Assembly: GCA_963971535.1 (NCBI GenBank)
Contig: OZ020591.1
Span: 15,826,623 to 15,890,622 of the forward strand
Origin: Notolepis coatsorum
Taxonomy: Eukaryota; Chordata; Actinopteri; Aulopiformes; Paralepididae
Reading direction: 5' to 3'
DNA length: 64,000 nucleotides
The position numbers were made by a program, and so were the translations under genes. Of this stretch, positions 22,849 through 33,092 are shown in pieces. Each line of letters opens with the position of its first letter. Positions within the stretch are counted from its first letter, which is position 1. The notes beneath the pieces are model-generated. The model had not been told where the DNA came from, made no database searches, and was given only the letters and a program-made list of their open reading frames with translations.

Positions 22849-23228
22849 TGTGGCAACCCCAAGCCACCCCTGGGCTTGGTGATTGATGGGCGCTATGTGG
22901 CGACCCAATGGCTGGGCGCTGCCCATGTTTGGGCGTCCGCTTCCGGACGCACCTGTCACTAAAGACCCATCAGAGTGATTACGTGATTAGCGAATCACGG
23001 CGCGGTGCGCCTGTTGGGGAGGGGGGACTTAATGGAGCCGAGGAGCCTCCTCTCAGTCCCCCGTAGCAGCGCAAGGCAAAAGGCCACAGAGCGGAGACGC
23101 CGCCCGGCCGACAGATTACCGCCAGCAAACCGTTATTATTTGACTAGAAAATAAAGAGCATGATTTTGGGAACTGCAACCTGTCTGTGTGTTGTTTATTC
23201 TGCCACCCCTACACCTGGAATTGCCACA
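22849..23228 (+). repeat. 5' LTR of the Gmr1-like element (380 bp)
   Basis: Begins TGTGGCAA and ends TTGCCACA, perfect 8-bp inverted termini. It contains AATAAA at 23150-23155. The first 14 bases differ from the 3' LTR start (TGTGGCAACCCCAA against TGTACT); from gccacccctggg on, the two are identical by eye. Confidence 0.92.
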
Positions 23229-23229
23229 G

Positions 23230-23246
23230 TGGTGGAGAATGCGGGC
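23230..23246 (+). promoter_or_regulatory. Primer-binding site of the Gmr1-like element
   Basis: The sequence tggtggagaatgcgggc starts one base after the LTR and begins TGG, complementary to a tRNA CCA end. I could not assign the tRNA. Confidence 0.6.
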
Positions 23247-23358
23247 ATAGTCTACTGGCAATCAGGGGTGCGGAATAAACAACAATAGACTTTATCGAAG
23301 TAGAATAAAAGAAATAAAAAAAAAGAAGAAAAAATATATATTTAATATCGGAAAAAGC

Positions 23359-26300
23359 ATGGACGCGCTGGTGCAGCAGCTCGTACAGGCGAGCATGGAA
23401 CAACAGACCCGGCACGAAGAGGCCCTGCAAGAACAGAGGAAACAGACGGGGATGATCCACGCGGAGCTCCAGCGGATGGCCTCTCACCGGCGGGAGGAAG
23501 GGGCCGCCGGGACGCGGCCTAACCCCGGGCGCTTCATCCCCAAGCTGACGGAGCAGGAGGATATAGAAGCCTATCTCCTAGCGTTTGAGCGCACCGCCGG
23601 CCGGGAGGGCTGGCCAGAAGACGACTGGGGGGGACTGCTGGCCCCCTTCCTGTCGGGTAATGCGCAAAAGGCCTACCAGGACCTGCCACCGGAGCAAGCC
23701 GAGAACTACACTCGGCTAAAGCAGGAAATTTTGTCCCGTTACGGCCATAGTCTGCAGTCCCGTGCGCAGCGGTTCCATGACTGGGTGTATGACGCACAGG
23801 CCTCCCCGCGCTCCCAGATGCACGACCTGGTCCGCATAAGCCGAGCCTGGCTAATGACTGACCCCGGAGGGCCCACGGTCTTGGAACGGATTGTTATGGA
23901 CCGCTTTGTCAGAGCCCTCCCCTATGACACGAAGAAGCAGGCGAGTCAAGCGGACCCCCGCTCCGTGGAGCAGCTGGTGAATATTGTGGAGGCCCACCAG
24001 GTAACGCGGGAGTTACTCAAAGGGGGGCGAGGGGAAAAGCCAGAGCGGCCGAGAACAAGGAGGGGTCCCGACGAGCCCAGCCCAAGGGGCCGGGTAGGGA
24101 ACGCAGGTGATCCCGAACTACCCCGAAGAAGACCGCTATTCGACCAGGACCAAAGACGCTGCTATGACTGCGGCGAGCCCGGGCATCTCTCGTGGAACTG
24201 CCCAGGCCGGGATGTGTCCATGCCATCGGCGGCAGCTTCAGACCCCCGCGGAAAGACGTGCAATTATGGCGCAGCCTGTTGGGCCCATAAGGAAACATCG
24301 GCGACACTTTTACCCGTGCGCGTCAACGACAAAGATGCCGTAGCGCTCCTGGACTCGGGTAGTGTCATAACGCTGGTTCAGCCCCATTTGGCACACTGCG
24401 ACGCAGAGGCTCCGCAAGTGTCAGTGTCCTGTGTGCACGGGGACACAAAGTTGTATCCTACAGCGCAGATCACCTTGACAACCACCAAGGGGGTCTGCTC
24501 GATGACAGCCGGCGTCATACCTAACCTGCCGGTAGCGCTGCTGATTGGTCGAGACTGCCCCCTGTATCGCCAGCTGTGCTCAGCCGTCATCTCCCCGCGC
24601 ACCCCACCCTCTGCGGGTAAACCGAGGAAGAAGAAAGGGTTACGTCAGCCGAAGGTGTGTGCTCTGAACGTAACGGGGAGTGAGACTGAGACGGCATCAG
24701 ATGTAGGTGACGACGCGCCGGAACCACTGAATATACCGGGGAGTGAGACTGAGACGGCATCAGGTGTGGGTGACGACGCGCCGGCGCCCCAAGCGGGCCC
24801 CGAGACGGATAGCAGTGACGAGGACCCATTTGCGGAGTTCCCCCAGGCGGACGAGGTGGGGAGGGACCTGGCGGGTCAGTTCGGAACGGCCCAGCTGGAA
24901 GACCCAAACCTAACGCAGGCCCGGGCGAATATCAAAACCATAGATGGAAATCCGGTGGAGGGGGTGAGTAACCTGTCATATCCTCACTTTGCAATAAAAA
25001 GACAATTGCTGTACCAAGTCATGAAAAAGAATGATGAGGTTAGAGATCTATTGCTGGTGCCGAAATTCTTTATTCCCACTGTACTCCAGCTAGCGCATTC
25101 ACATATCCTCGGAGCGCACCTGGGCGTGGACAAAACCATGGAGCGCATAAGGGCGCGTTTCCATTGGCCGGGCATGAAGAGAGCGGTAGAGGACTACTGC
25201 AGGAGCTGCCCAGAGTGTCAACGCGCAGCACCAAAGGTACAATATAAAAATCCTCTGATCCCGCTGCCCATCATTGAGACCCCATTCTCAAGAATTGCCC
25301 TCGACGTGGTGGGCCCTCTAGTTAAATCGTCCCGAGGCCACCAGTATATACTGGTAATCATAGATTATGCTACCCGTTACCCCGAAGCCATCCCGTTACG
25401 CACGGTGACGGCCAAAATTGTGGCACGGGAGCTCTTTCGTTTGTTTAGTCGGGTGGGAATTGCCGACTCTATTCTCACTGATCAGGGCTCGTGCTTTATG
25501 TCGCGGGTCATGAAAGAAATGTGCAAACTGATGAAAGTGGAACAGCTGCGAACCTCCATATACCATCCCCAGACGGATGGGCTGTGCGAGCGCTTCAACA
25601 AGACCCTAAAAAGCATGCTAAGGAAGGTGATGGAGAAGGATGGGAAGAATTGGGATCAGTTGTTGCCCTTTCTGATGTTCTCTGTGCGTGAGGTCCCACA
25701 GGCTTCCACTGGCTTCTCGCCATTTGAGCTGCTCTACGCCCGCAAGCCGCGGGGTCTCCTGGACATCGCAAAGGAGATTTGGGAGGAACAGCCGTCGCCC
25801 CACCGGTCTCTCATAGAGCATGTGCAGGTAATGAGAGACAGGATGAAGGCGCTCTGGCCAGTGGTGAGAGAGCATATGCAACAGGCCCAAGACGCACAGA
25901 AGCGCATTTATGACCGGGGCGCACAGCCACGGGAGTTTAATGTGGGGGACCGGGTCCTAGTACTGGTACCGACAGCAGAGTGCAAATTCCTAGCCAAATG
26001 GCAGGGACCCTACGACATAATCGAGAAAGTGGGTCCCGTCAACTACAAGGTCCACCAGCCCGACCGTAGGAAGCATCGACAGTTATACCATGTTAACCTG
26101 TTGAAGAAATGGCATGCCCGGGATGTGTTGCTCTCGCCCCCCCCTCTTCCCCCTTTTGCGCAGCAGGTGGCAGAGGCGGCCGATGTTCCCATCGGGGAAC
26201 AGTTGTCCCCGACCCAACGGCAGGAGCTTCGGGAGCTGGTCCAACAGAACCGGGACGTGTTTTCGGCCACGCCGGGCCGCACCACATTGGCCCAGCACCA

Positions 26301-27660
26301 CATCATTACCAGCCCGGGAGACAAGGTAAAGCTGAAGCCCTATCGTATCCCAGAGGCAAAAAGAGAGGCAGTCAGAAGAGAAGTGCGGGTCATGCTGGAG
26401 ATGGGAGTGATTGAGGAGTCTCATAGCGGGTGGTCCAGTCCTATTGTTTTAGTGCCGAAACCCGACTCAACAACCAGGTTCTGCAATGATTTCAGGAAGC
26501 TTAATGACATTTCAAAGTTTGACGCCTATCCCATGCCTAGAGTGGATGAGCTCATTGACAGACTGGGCCTGGCCAGGTTTATCACGACACTAGACCTAAC
26601 GAAGGGTTATTGGCAAGTCCCTCTGGCCCCCGCCTCGAGGGAGAAGACGGCTTTCTCCACCCCAGATGGGCTGTTTCATTATAAAGTTCTCCCGTTTGGC
26701 CTGCATGGGGCGCCATCTACCTTTCAGAGGCTGATGGACAGAGTACTACGGCCCCATCGGGAGTATGCAGCCGCATATCTCGATGACATTATCATCCACT
26801 CGTCAGATTGGGACACCCACCTCCAAAAGGTGAGAGCGGTGTTGGGTGCCCTCCGGGAGGCGGGTCTCACCGCCAACCCAAAGAAATGCAGGCTGGGACT
26901 AGAAGAGGCAGAGTACCTGGGGTTCACAATAGGCCGGGGCAATGTAAAACCGCAGAAGAGGAAAATTGATGCGATAAGGGAGTGGCCTCGCCCTTTAACC
27001 AAGAAGCAGGTCAGGACATTTAATGGGCTAGCGAGCTATTATAGGAGGTTTATCCCTAACTTTGCTGCTCGCGCTGCTCCCCTCACAGATCTGACCCAGG
27101 CGCGGCGGCCGTTCACGGTGAAGTGGACACCGGAGGCGGAGGCGGCGTTCGAGGACCTCAAGACTGCCCTCTGTTCGGGACCGGTGCTGATCTCCCCGAA
27201 CTTCGACAAGGAGATGACGGTACAGACAGATGCATCAGAGGTGGGACTGGGAGCGGTCCTCTCCCAGCAACTGGAGGGTGAGGAACATCCAATTTTATAT
27301 GTGAGCAGGAAGCTGCTGCCACACGAGCGCAACTATTCTGCGGTGGAGCGCGAAGGTCTGGCAATTAAGTGGGCACTGGAGACGCTCCGTTATTATCTGC
27401 TGGGGAGGCGTTTCACGCTGGTGACGGATCACGCCCCCCTCGTCTGGATGGCCAAGACAAAGGGGACCAATGCCAGGGTGACTCGATGGTTTCTGGAGTT
27501 GCAATCATTTAACTTTTCTGTCATTCACAGGTCAGGGGTGGCGCATGGCAACGCAGACGCCCTCTCCAGGAAGGATGCCTGTTGGGCGTCGGACGCTCTT
27601 CCCCGACGGTCGGAGCTGGAGGGGGGGTACTGTACTGCCACCCCTGGGCTTGGTGATTGA
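23359..27660 (+). CDS. Gag-pol polyprotein, integrase before reverse transcriptase
   Basis: 1433 residues in one frame. Gag: a coiled leader, then a SCAN-like helical segment at about 130-220 (RAQRFHDWVYDAQASPRSQ, VMDRFVRALP), and a zinc knuckle CYDCGEPGHLSWNC at about 267. Protease: ALLDSGSVITLV at about 328. Integrase: zinc domain HLGVDKTMERIRARFHWPGM with CRSCPEC (about 590-620) and core D in ALDVVGP, D in LTDQGSCF, E in LCERFNK with 35 residues between the last two. RT at about 980-1170: FITTLDLTKGYWQVPLAP, LPFGLHGAPSTFQR and catalytic YLDDIIIH at about 1137. RNase H: TDASEVGLGAVL (about 1288), SAVEREGLAIKWAL, LVTDHAPL. The frame runs 30 bp into the 3' LTR. A 60-bp-scale repeat GSETETAS occurs twice at about 440-475. 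All catalytic residues are present, so the product may be functional. Start chosen at the first ATG after the primer site (aaaagcATGg). Confidence 0.92.
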   Translation: MDALVQQLVQASMEQQTRHEEALQEQRKQTGMIHAELQRMASHRREEGAAGTRPNPGRFIPKLTEQEDIEAYLLAFERTAGREGWPEDDWGGLLAPFLSGNAQKAYQDLPPEQAENYTRLKQEILSRYGHSLQSRAQRFHDWVYDAQASPRSQMHDLVRISRAWLMTDPGGPTVLERIVMDRFVRALPYDTKKQASQADPRSVEQLVNIVEAHQVTRELLKGGRGEKPERPRTRRGPDEPSPRGRVGNAGDPELPRRRPLFDQDQRRCYDCGEPGHLSWNCPGRDVSMPSAAASDPRGKTCNYGAACWAHKETSATLLPVRVNDKDAVALLDSGSVITLVQPHLAHCDAEAPQVSVSCVHGDTKLYPTAQITLTTTKGVCSMTAGVIPNLPVALLIGRDCPLYRQLCSAVISPRTPPSAGKPRKKKGLRQPKVCALNVTGSETETASDVGDDAPEPLNIPGSETETASGVGDDAPAPQAGPETDSSDEDPFAEFPQADEVGRDLAGQFGTAQLEDPNLTQARANIKTIDGNPVEGVSNLSYPHFAIKRQLLYQVMKKNDEVRDLLLVPKFFIPTVLQLAHSHILGAHLGVDKTMERIRARFHWPGMKRAVEDYCRSCPECQRAAPKVQYKNPLIPLPIIETPFSRIALDVVGPLVKSSRGHQYILVIIDYATRYPEAIPLRTVTAKIVARELFRLFSRVGIADSILTDQGSCFMSRVMKEMCKLMKVEQLRTSIYHPQTDGLCERFNKTLKSMLRKVMEKDGKNWDQLLPFLMFSVREVPQASTGFSPFELLYARKPRGLLDIAKEIWEEQPSPHRSLIEHVQVMRDRMKALWPVVREHMQQAQDAQKRIYDRGAQPREFNVGDRVLVLVPTAECKFLAKWQGPYDIIEKVGPVNYKVHQPDRRKHRQLYHVNLLKKWHARDVLLSPPPLPPFAQQVAEAADVPIGEQLSPTQRQELRELVQQNRDVFSATPGRTTLAQHHIITSPGDKVKLKPYRIPEAKREAVRREVRVMLEMGVIEESHSGWSSPIVLVPKPDSTTRFCNDFRKLNDISKFDAYPMPRVDELIDRLGLARFITTLDLTKGYWQVPLAPASREKTAFSTPDGLFHYKVLPFGLHGAPSTFQRLMDRVLRPHREYAAAYLDDIIIHSSDWDTHLQKVRAVLGALREAGLTANPKKCRLGLEEAEYLGFTIGRGNVKPQKRKIDAIREWPRPLTKKQVRTFNGLASYYRRFIPNFAARAAPLTDLTQARRPFTVKWTPEAEAAFEDLKTALCSGPVLISPNFDKEMTVQTDASEVGLGAVLSQQLEGEEHPILYVSRKLLPHERNYSAVEREGLAIKWALETLRYYLLGRRFTLVTDHAPLVWMAKTKGTNARVTRWFLELQSFNFSVIHRSGVAHGNADALSRKDACWASDALPRRSELEGGYCTATPGLGD

Positions 27661-28002
27661 TGGGCGCTATGTGGCGACCCAATGGCTGGGCGCTGCCCAT
27701 GTTTGGGCGTCCGCTTCCGGACGCACCTGTCACTAAAGACCCATCAGAGTGATTACGTGATTAGCGAATCACGGCGCGGTGCGCCTGTTGGGGAGGGGGG
27801 ACTTAATGGAGCCGAGGAGCCTCCTCTCAGTCCCCCGTAGCAGCGCAAGGCAAAAGGCCACAGAGCGGAGACGCCGCCCGGCCGACAGATTACCGCCAGC
27901 AAACCGTTATTATTTGACTAGAAAATAAAGAGCATGATTTTGGGAACTGCAACCTGTCTGTGTGTTGTTTATTCTGCCACCCCTACACCTGGAATTGCCA
28001 CA
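27631..28002 (+). repeat. 3' LTR of the Gmr1-like element (372 bp)
   Basis: Begins TGTACTGCC after a purine tract (ggagctggaggggggg) and ends TTGCCACA. AATAAA lies near 27924. It is 8 bp shorter than the 5' LTR because of the different start. Confidence 0.9.
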
Positions 28003-28246
28003 CTGGTTAGAATGGACCTGTAGCGACCTGAGGGCATGTGCTGGAATAAGTGGTGTGCTGGGTGAGAGGGGTCGTTGACTTTTGTTTTACTATTTTAACA
28101 GAGCGGGTGACTGTGCGTGAGGTGTAGATGGAGTCCAGAGAGGGGAGGGGGCAGCCAATTATTTTGGAGGCTGTCTTGATGATGCGTTGGAGTTTGTGTT
28201 TGGTGTGTTTATCAGTGGAACCGTACCAGACTGTGATGGAAAGACA

Positions 28247-28297
28247 TGATTATGGCAAAACTTAACTTAAATAATATTAATAATCGGTGCATCCCTA
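28247..28297. mobile_element. hAT MITE, right part
   Basis: Resumes with the duplicated tgattatggcaaaac, continues ttaacttaaataat, and ends cggtgcatcccta, the terminus of the MITE at 41284-42076. Internal sequence is missing compared with that copy. Confidence 0.7.
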
Positions 28298-28337
28298 ATA
28301 ATAATTGAACAGCAAGGTAATTGACCATGGAGCTACC

Positions 28338-28819
28338 CTTATGAACACTGTTTCAAGTACCTCGGAGCCCACATATCCGAGGACTTGACATGGACCACAC
28401 ACATTGACAGTGTTGTGAAGAAGGCACGACAACGCCTCTACTTCCTCAGGCGCCTAAGGAAGTTCCAAGTCAGTCAGAAGATCCTTAGGAACTTCTACTC
28501 ATGTACAATAGAGAGCATCCTGACCGGCAACATCACCTCCTGGTTTGGGAATAGCACTGCACAAGACCGTAGCAGACTACAAAGAGTGACACGTTCAGCC
28601 GAACGCACAATTGGAGGGGGGCTTCCCACCCTCCAGAACATTTACATCAAGCGGTGCAAGGGGAAGGCTAAGAGAATTATTAAGGACTCGAGCCACCCGA
28701 ACAACTGCCTCTTTGAACTGCTGCGGTCAGGCAAGCGATACCGGAGTCTTAAGGCGAGCACAGAAAGACTCAGAAGAAGCTTCTATCCCCAGGCCATCAG
28801 GCTGCTAAACGAACAATAA
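28338..28819 (+). pseudogene. LINE reverse transcriptase, C-terminal fragment
   Basis: Reads YLGAHISEDLTWTTHIDS, RLYFLRRLRKFQVSQKIL, TSWFGNSTAQDRSRLQR, RTIGGGLPTLQNIY, SHPNNCLFELLRSGKRY and RRSFYPQAIRLLNEQ, then a stop. This is the thumb and C-terminal part of a fish LINE RT. The catalytic region is absent, so it is a dead remnant. The ATG at 28385 is internal. Confidence 0.82.
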
Positions 28820-29315
28820 TCGCTAAACGAACAATAATCACTATGCAACAACCATCAAATGCACACAGCACACACACCCACACGCACACACTCACTCAAA
28901 CAAACAACACACTGCAGCACCCACTCTCCACACTTTAGATCACACAAACACACTTACACTTTATATTTATTGATAAAGGATTTGCACTACAACTCGTACA
29001 CCTACTGTGAATTGTACCTAAATTGCACCTCGTCCCATTTCTCCATTTCTGCCTTGCACTATATAGTATTGTATATTAGTACACTGCACAGTATTGTATA
29101 TTGTATGGTAACTACGTCTATTCTGCATCGAACATTGTACATATGTCTAAACTGAACACTGTGACCTCTTTTTTTACTTCTAATTTTACTATGTTTTTAT
29201 TTCATACTTATCTTGTCTTGCACAGTCTCTGGAGCGCAACAGTAAGAAGCATTTTGTACAAAAGTATTCTGTACTTCTGTATGACAACTATTAAAGAAAC
29301 TTGAAACTTGAAACT
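28338..29315 (+). mobile_element. 5'-truncated LINE with 3' UTR
   Basis: The coding part (28338-28819) is followed by a 3' UTR ending ttaaagaaacttgaaacttg with repeated CTTGAAA units. It is the same family as the minus-strand copy at 16086-16858, sharing the whole 3' UTR. Confidence 0.82.
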
Positions 29316-29524
29316 GGGGTGACAGTGTGAAAACTAGACTAGTCTTTAGGTAGTGTTGTGGAAATTATTCTAAGAGAAGAAACGATGAGCTAAGTAACTC
29401 AGATTGAGTCGAGTTGTAAAAAATTTACATAGATTTATTCTCTGTGATCACAGAAAAAGTGCTCGGTTACTAATCAGAGACCAAGTGTACACAAGCATCT
29501 GACCAGGAAATTGCAACGATATTG
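29316..29524. other. No feature seen
   Basis: AT-rich, no repeat or gene recognised. Confidence 0.35.
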
Positions 29525-30110
29525 TATCGTTGTCCAAAGAATCTATATTGTATCGTATCGTGATGAAACTGGTGATTCCCACCTGTGAAGTGCCACAGAA
29601 CAAGTGACACTTTTTGACAATGACATCCTGAGTCGTTCCAATATAGCCGTATATACCTATTTTTCACATGTAATTATATGCTTCATTATTCAATTGATGA
29701 TGGACAATGATCTCCCAGAATGACAGAGTGGGTGTGAAATGCCACAGAACAAGTGACACTTTTTGACAATGACATCCTGAGTCGTTCCAATATAGCCGTA
29801 TATACCTATTTTTCACATGTAATCATATGCTTCATTTTTTCAATTATTCAATTGACGATGGACAAAGACCTCACAGGATGGCAGAGTGGGTGTAAAGTGT
29901 CACAAAACAAATGACACATTTTGAAATAGACATCCTGAGTCGTTCCAATATAGCCGTATATACCTATTTTTCACATGTAATTATATGCTTCATTATTCAA
30001 TTGATGATGGACAATGATCTCCCAGAATGACAGAGTGGGTGTGAAATGCCACAGAACGAGTGACACTTTTGGACAATGACATCCTGGGTCGTTCCTATAT
30101 GACCAGTATA
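29525..30110. repeat. Tandem repeat, units of about 150 bp
   Basis: The block gtcgttccaatatagccgta occurs at about 29632, 29781 and 29939, with a decayed copy at 30089. Spacing is 149 and 158 bp. Each unit holds gaagtgccacagaac-like and tttttcacatgtaat segments. No coding content. Confidence 0.85.
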
Positions 30111-30980
30111 AATCTTTAAACTAAACTCTGGAAAGACTATGATGGCTCTACTTATAAAAAATGGAACTGAGCCTTTAAATGTCTCCATAGAAGGGGCCGG
30201 TGTCTGTGAAAGGGGAGTTAACCTGAGGAATGTGGCCCTGAGGCTGCAACAGCAGAGGAGAGGGAGCTGTAATGTTAACCCTTTCAGACGGGAAGGGTTG
30301 CTGGTTGAAAACCAGGGAGTCTTGAATCTATAGAGGGAGATCTTAAAAAAGAAACTATATAACAATTAAATGTTTGATGTGTACAGTAAAAGTTTTCAAA
30401 ATGGCATGCTTATAAATTGAGTGTCAGTAGAGAATAATACTAACAGAATAATGTGTAAAAACTGTTTGTCTGGAGGGATCCTCAAGAGATAGAGAGGCCT
30501 CGTACATGGTACGATATCACGTGGTCACCACAGACAAAGCCGTTGTCTGTTTAGAAGGAAAAAGGGACTTTCTGTTACTTAAAAATCACTAGGTAACTAG
30601 CAGTAACGATAGTACAAAGAAGGAGGAGTCCATAACGAATTATGTATTGTATGTTGGTTTGCTAAACAGAAATGACGACCATTTGACATCACTGTGTTTA
30701 GACCAATCAGAAATACGATACAATATCAAATAAAAGAGACGGTTGCCGATGAAGAGGCAGACTTTTTTGAGAGATGAGAAGAATGGTGCTCGACACTGGG
30801 CACAAGCCGTGCAAAGATGAGATGTTTTGTTCTGTGCATATTTTAACTGAAATGGACACTTTTCCACTTCAGTATCTTCTTGTAACTAGCTTTTTCTAAT
30901 TAAAATTACCTCTTTATAAATATGATTTGTATCCTTTCTTCTGACCAGACGACCGGGTAAGCATGAAATGTGTTTTGCCT
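30111..30980. other. No supported gene; LTR-like composition
   Basis: A 64-codon + frame at 30139-30333 has no supporting homology. The part around 30470-30950, with aaataaaagagacggttgcc followed by an AT-rich stretch, resembles an LTR, but I could not find matching termini. Confidence 0.25.
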
Positions 30981-30984
30981 TGTA

Positions 30985-31755
30985 ACTTCACCCTATTGCA
31001 TTTATGATTAATGATGTAAAATAGAATAAGTGGCTTTATCCCTGCATTAAGGACTAAAGGTGAATTCTGTATAATGGGATTATCAAGTAAAGCCATATAG
31101 TGATAATACGTGTACTTAGGAGACATATGATTATGTATTAATGCAAAATAGAATAAGTGGCTTTATCCCTGCATTAAGGACTAAAGGTGGATTCTGTATA
31201 ATGGGATTATCAAGTAAAGCCATATAGTGATAATACGTGTACTTAGGAGACATATGATTATGTATTAATGCAAAATAGAATAAGTGGCTTTATCCCTGCA
31301 TTAAGGACTAAAGGTGGATTCTGTATAATGGGATTATCAAGTAAAGCCATATAGTGATAATACGTGTACTTAGGAGACATATGATTATGTATTAATGCAA
31401 AATAGAATAAGTGGCTTTATCCCTGCATTAAGGACTAAAGGTGGATTCTGTATAATGGGATTATCAAGTAAAGCCATATAGTGATAATACGTGTACTTAG
31501 GAGACATATGATTATGTATTAATGCAAAATAGAATAAGTGGCTTTATCCCTGCATTAAGGACTAAAGGTGGATTCTGTATAATGGGATTATCAAGTAAAG
31601 CCATATAGTGATAATACGTGTACTTAGGAGACATATGATTATGTATTAATGCAAAATAGAATAAGTGGCTTTATCCCTGCATTAAGGACTAAAGGTGGAT
31701 TCTGTATAATGGGATTATCAAGTAAAGCCATACAGTGATAATACGTGTAACGGAC
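30985..31755. repeat. Satellite-like array, 127-bp unit
   Basis: The word atagaataagtggctttatc recurs at 31021, 31148, 31275, 31402, 31529 and 31656, always 127 bp apart, giving about six copies. Copies 2-6 look almost identical, with rare single-base differences, which points to recent expansion or homogenisation. Confidence 0.95.
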
Positions 31756-32008
31756 CAGTGCAAATAAAATAAAAGATTCCGCAACTTCAATCACTCGACC
31801 TAAGGTCGATGCCTGACGGGGGTCGGAACGGTGCATTCGCTGTCTCTTGTCGGTCAGTGGTAACAACAACATTTTGTAGACTCGGTTGGTTCTGCGTGTC
31901 AACCACTTCACAGGACGCTGTTTGAGGTGTAGATAGGCAGACCAATGAGTTATGAAGTTATCGATCTGACCTAAGAGCGAGCGTGGGCATTCAACACCAC
32001 CCCTACTG
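31756..32008. other. No feature seen
   Basis: Short unique stretch between two tandem arrays. Confidence 0.35.
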
Positions 32009-32857
32009 GTGAGCTATCGTTAACTAGCAGCTACGCTGTGCGTTCTCTAAAAGTAATGAAGACTACTGGTGAGCTATCGTTAACTAGCAGCTACACTGTG
32101 TTCTCAAAGTATTGCAGGCTACTGGTGAGCTAACGTTAACTAGCAGCTACACTGTGTGTTCTCTAAAAGTAATGCAGGCTACTGGTGAGCTAACGTTAAC
32201 TAGCAGCTACACTGTGTGTTCTCTAAAAGTAATGCAGGCTACTGGTGAGCTAACGTTAACTAGCAGCTACACTGTGTGTTCTCTAAAAGTATTGCAGGCT
32301 ACTGGTGAGCTAATGTTAACTAGCAGCTATGCTGTGTGTTCTCTAAAAGTAATGCAGGCTACTGGTGAGCTAATGTTAACTAGCAGCTACACTGTGTTCT
32401 CGAAAAGTATTGCAGGCTACTGGTGAGCTAACGTTAACTAGCAGCTACACTGTGTTCTCTAAAAGTATTGCAGGCTACTGGTGAGCTAACGTTAACTAGC
32501 AGCTACGCTGTGTGTTCTCTAAAAGTAATGCAGGCTACTGGTGAGCTAACGTTAACTAGCAGATACACTGTGTTCTCAAAGTATTGCAGGCTACTGGTGA
32601 GCTAACGTTAACTAGCAGCTACGCTGTGTGTTCTCTAAAAGTAATGCAGGCTACTGGTGAGCTAACGTTAACTAGCAGCTACACTGTGTTCTCGAAAAGT
32701 ATTGCAGGCTACTGGTGAGCTAACGTTAACTAGCAGCTACGCTGTGTGTTCTCTAAAAGTAATGCAGGCTACTGGTGAGCTAATGTTAACTAGCAGCTAC
32801 GCTGTGTGTTCTCTAAAAGTAATGCAGGCTACTGGTGAGCTAACATTAACTAGCAGC
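32009..32857. repeat. 60-bp minisatellite, left block
   Basis: About 14 units of actggtgagctaacgttaac, tagcagctacactgtgtgtt, ctctaaaagtaatgcaggct. Units vary by loss of GTGT and by c/t changes. It is interrupted by the gypsy element at 32858 and continues at 37462-37785. Confidence 0.93.
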
Positions 32858-33063
32858 TGTGGTGATTTATACTAACCACTAGATGGCCCCATCTACCAGG
32901 GTACCGCAACCTAGTCTCTATAAATGTCATAATGAGACACCTGTTGCATGTTGACATGTACGTTACCTACCTACCTGTTGTATGCTACCTAACTACTACC
33001 AGGACCTAAATAAATTATATTCAAAGAACCCCAGTTTCTTCATTGATGGACAGAAACATTACA
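32858..33063 (+). repeat. 5' LTR of the Mag-like gypsy element
   Basis: Starts TGTGGTGATTTATAC and ends AACATTACA. AATAAA lies near 33009. Differences from the 3' LTR: a/g, t/g and c/t at single positions. Confidence 0.93.
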
Positions 33064-33077
33064 TGGTACCAGGAGTG
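33064..33077 (+). promoter_or_regulatory. Primer-binding site, tRNA-Leu type
   Basis: The sequence tggtaccaggagtg directly follows the LTR. It is complementary to the 3' end of tRNA-Leu(UAA) plus CCA as I remember that tRNA (…cactcctggtacca). This is the primer for minus-strand synthesis. Confidence 0.6.
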
Positions 33078-33092
33078 TAATCACGAGTCGTC

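Larger units (their letters stand above)
22849..28002 (+). mobile_element. Intact Gmr1-like Ty3/gypsy retrotransposon, 5154 bp
   Basis: Structure: 5' LTR 22849-23228, primer site at 23230, one gag-pol frame 23359-27660, polypurine stretch, 3' LTR 27631-28002, and a 4-bp duplication ctgg at 22845-22848 and 28003-28006. Integrase precedes RT, which defines the Gmr1-like group of fish gypsy elements. The two LTRs look identical by eye over about 366 bp, so the insertion is recent, and no coding lesion is visible. It is inserted in a LINE fragment. Confidence 0.92.
22470..28246 (-). mobile_element. 5'-truncated LINE fragment carrying the gypsy element
   Basis: Flanked by a perfect 15-bp target duplication tgattatggcaaaac (22455-22469 and 28247-28261). 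The tail on the left is aagatac repeated three times. The right part (28246 down to about 28010) encodes the RT C terminus, for example SITVWYGSTDKHTKHKLQR and SKIIGCPLPSLDSIY. The middle is taken up by the LTR retrotransposon 22849-28002. A further short retroposon tail (about 22525-22636, ending in ATT repeats) sits near the left end. Confidence 0.8.

Noticed and set aside
23209..27733. Many minus-strand or alternative frames inside the intact gypsy element
   Set aside because: GC-rich coding sequence leaves antisense frames open; the + frame has all domains.
30470..30955. Solo LTR
   Set aside because: Composition and an AATAAA-like word fit, but no matching TG...CA termini or target duplication could be found.
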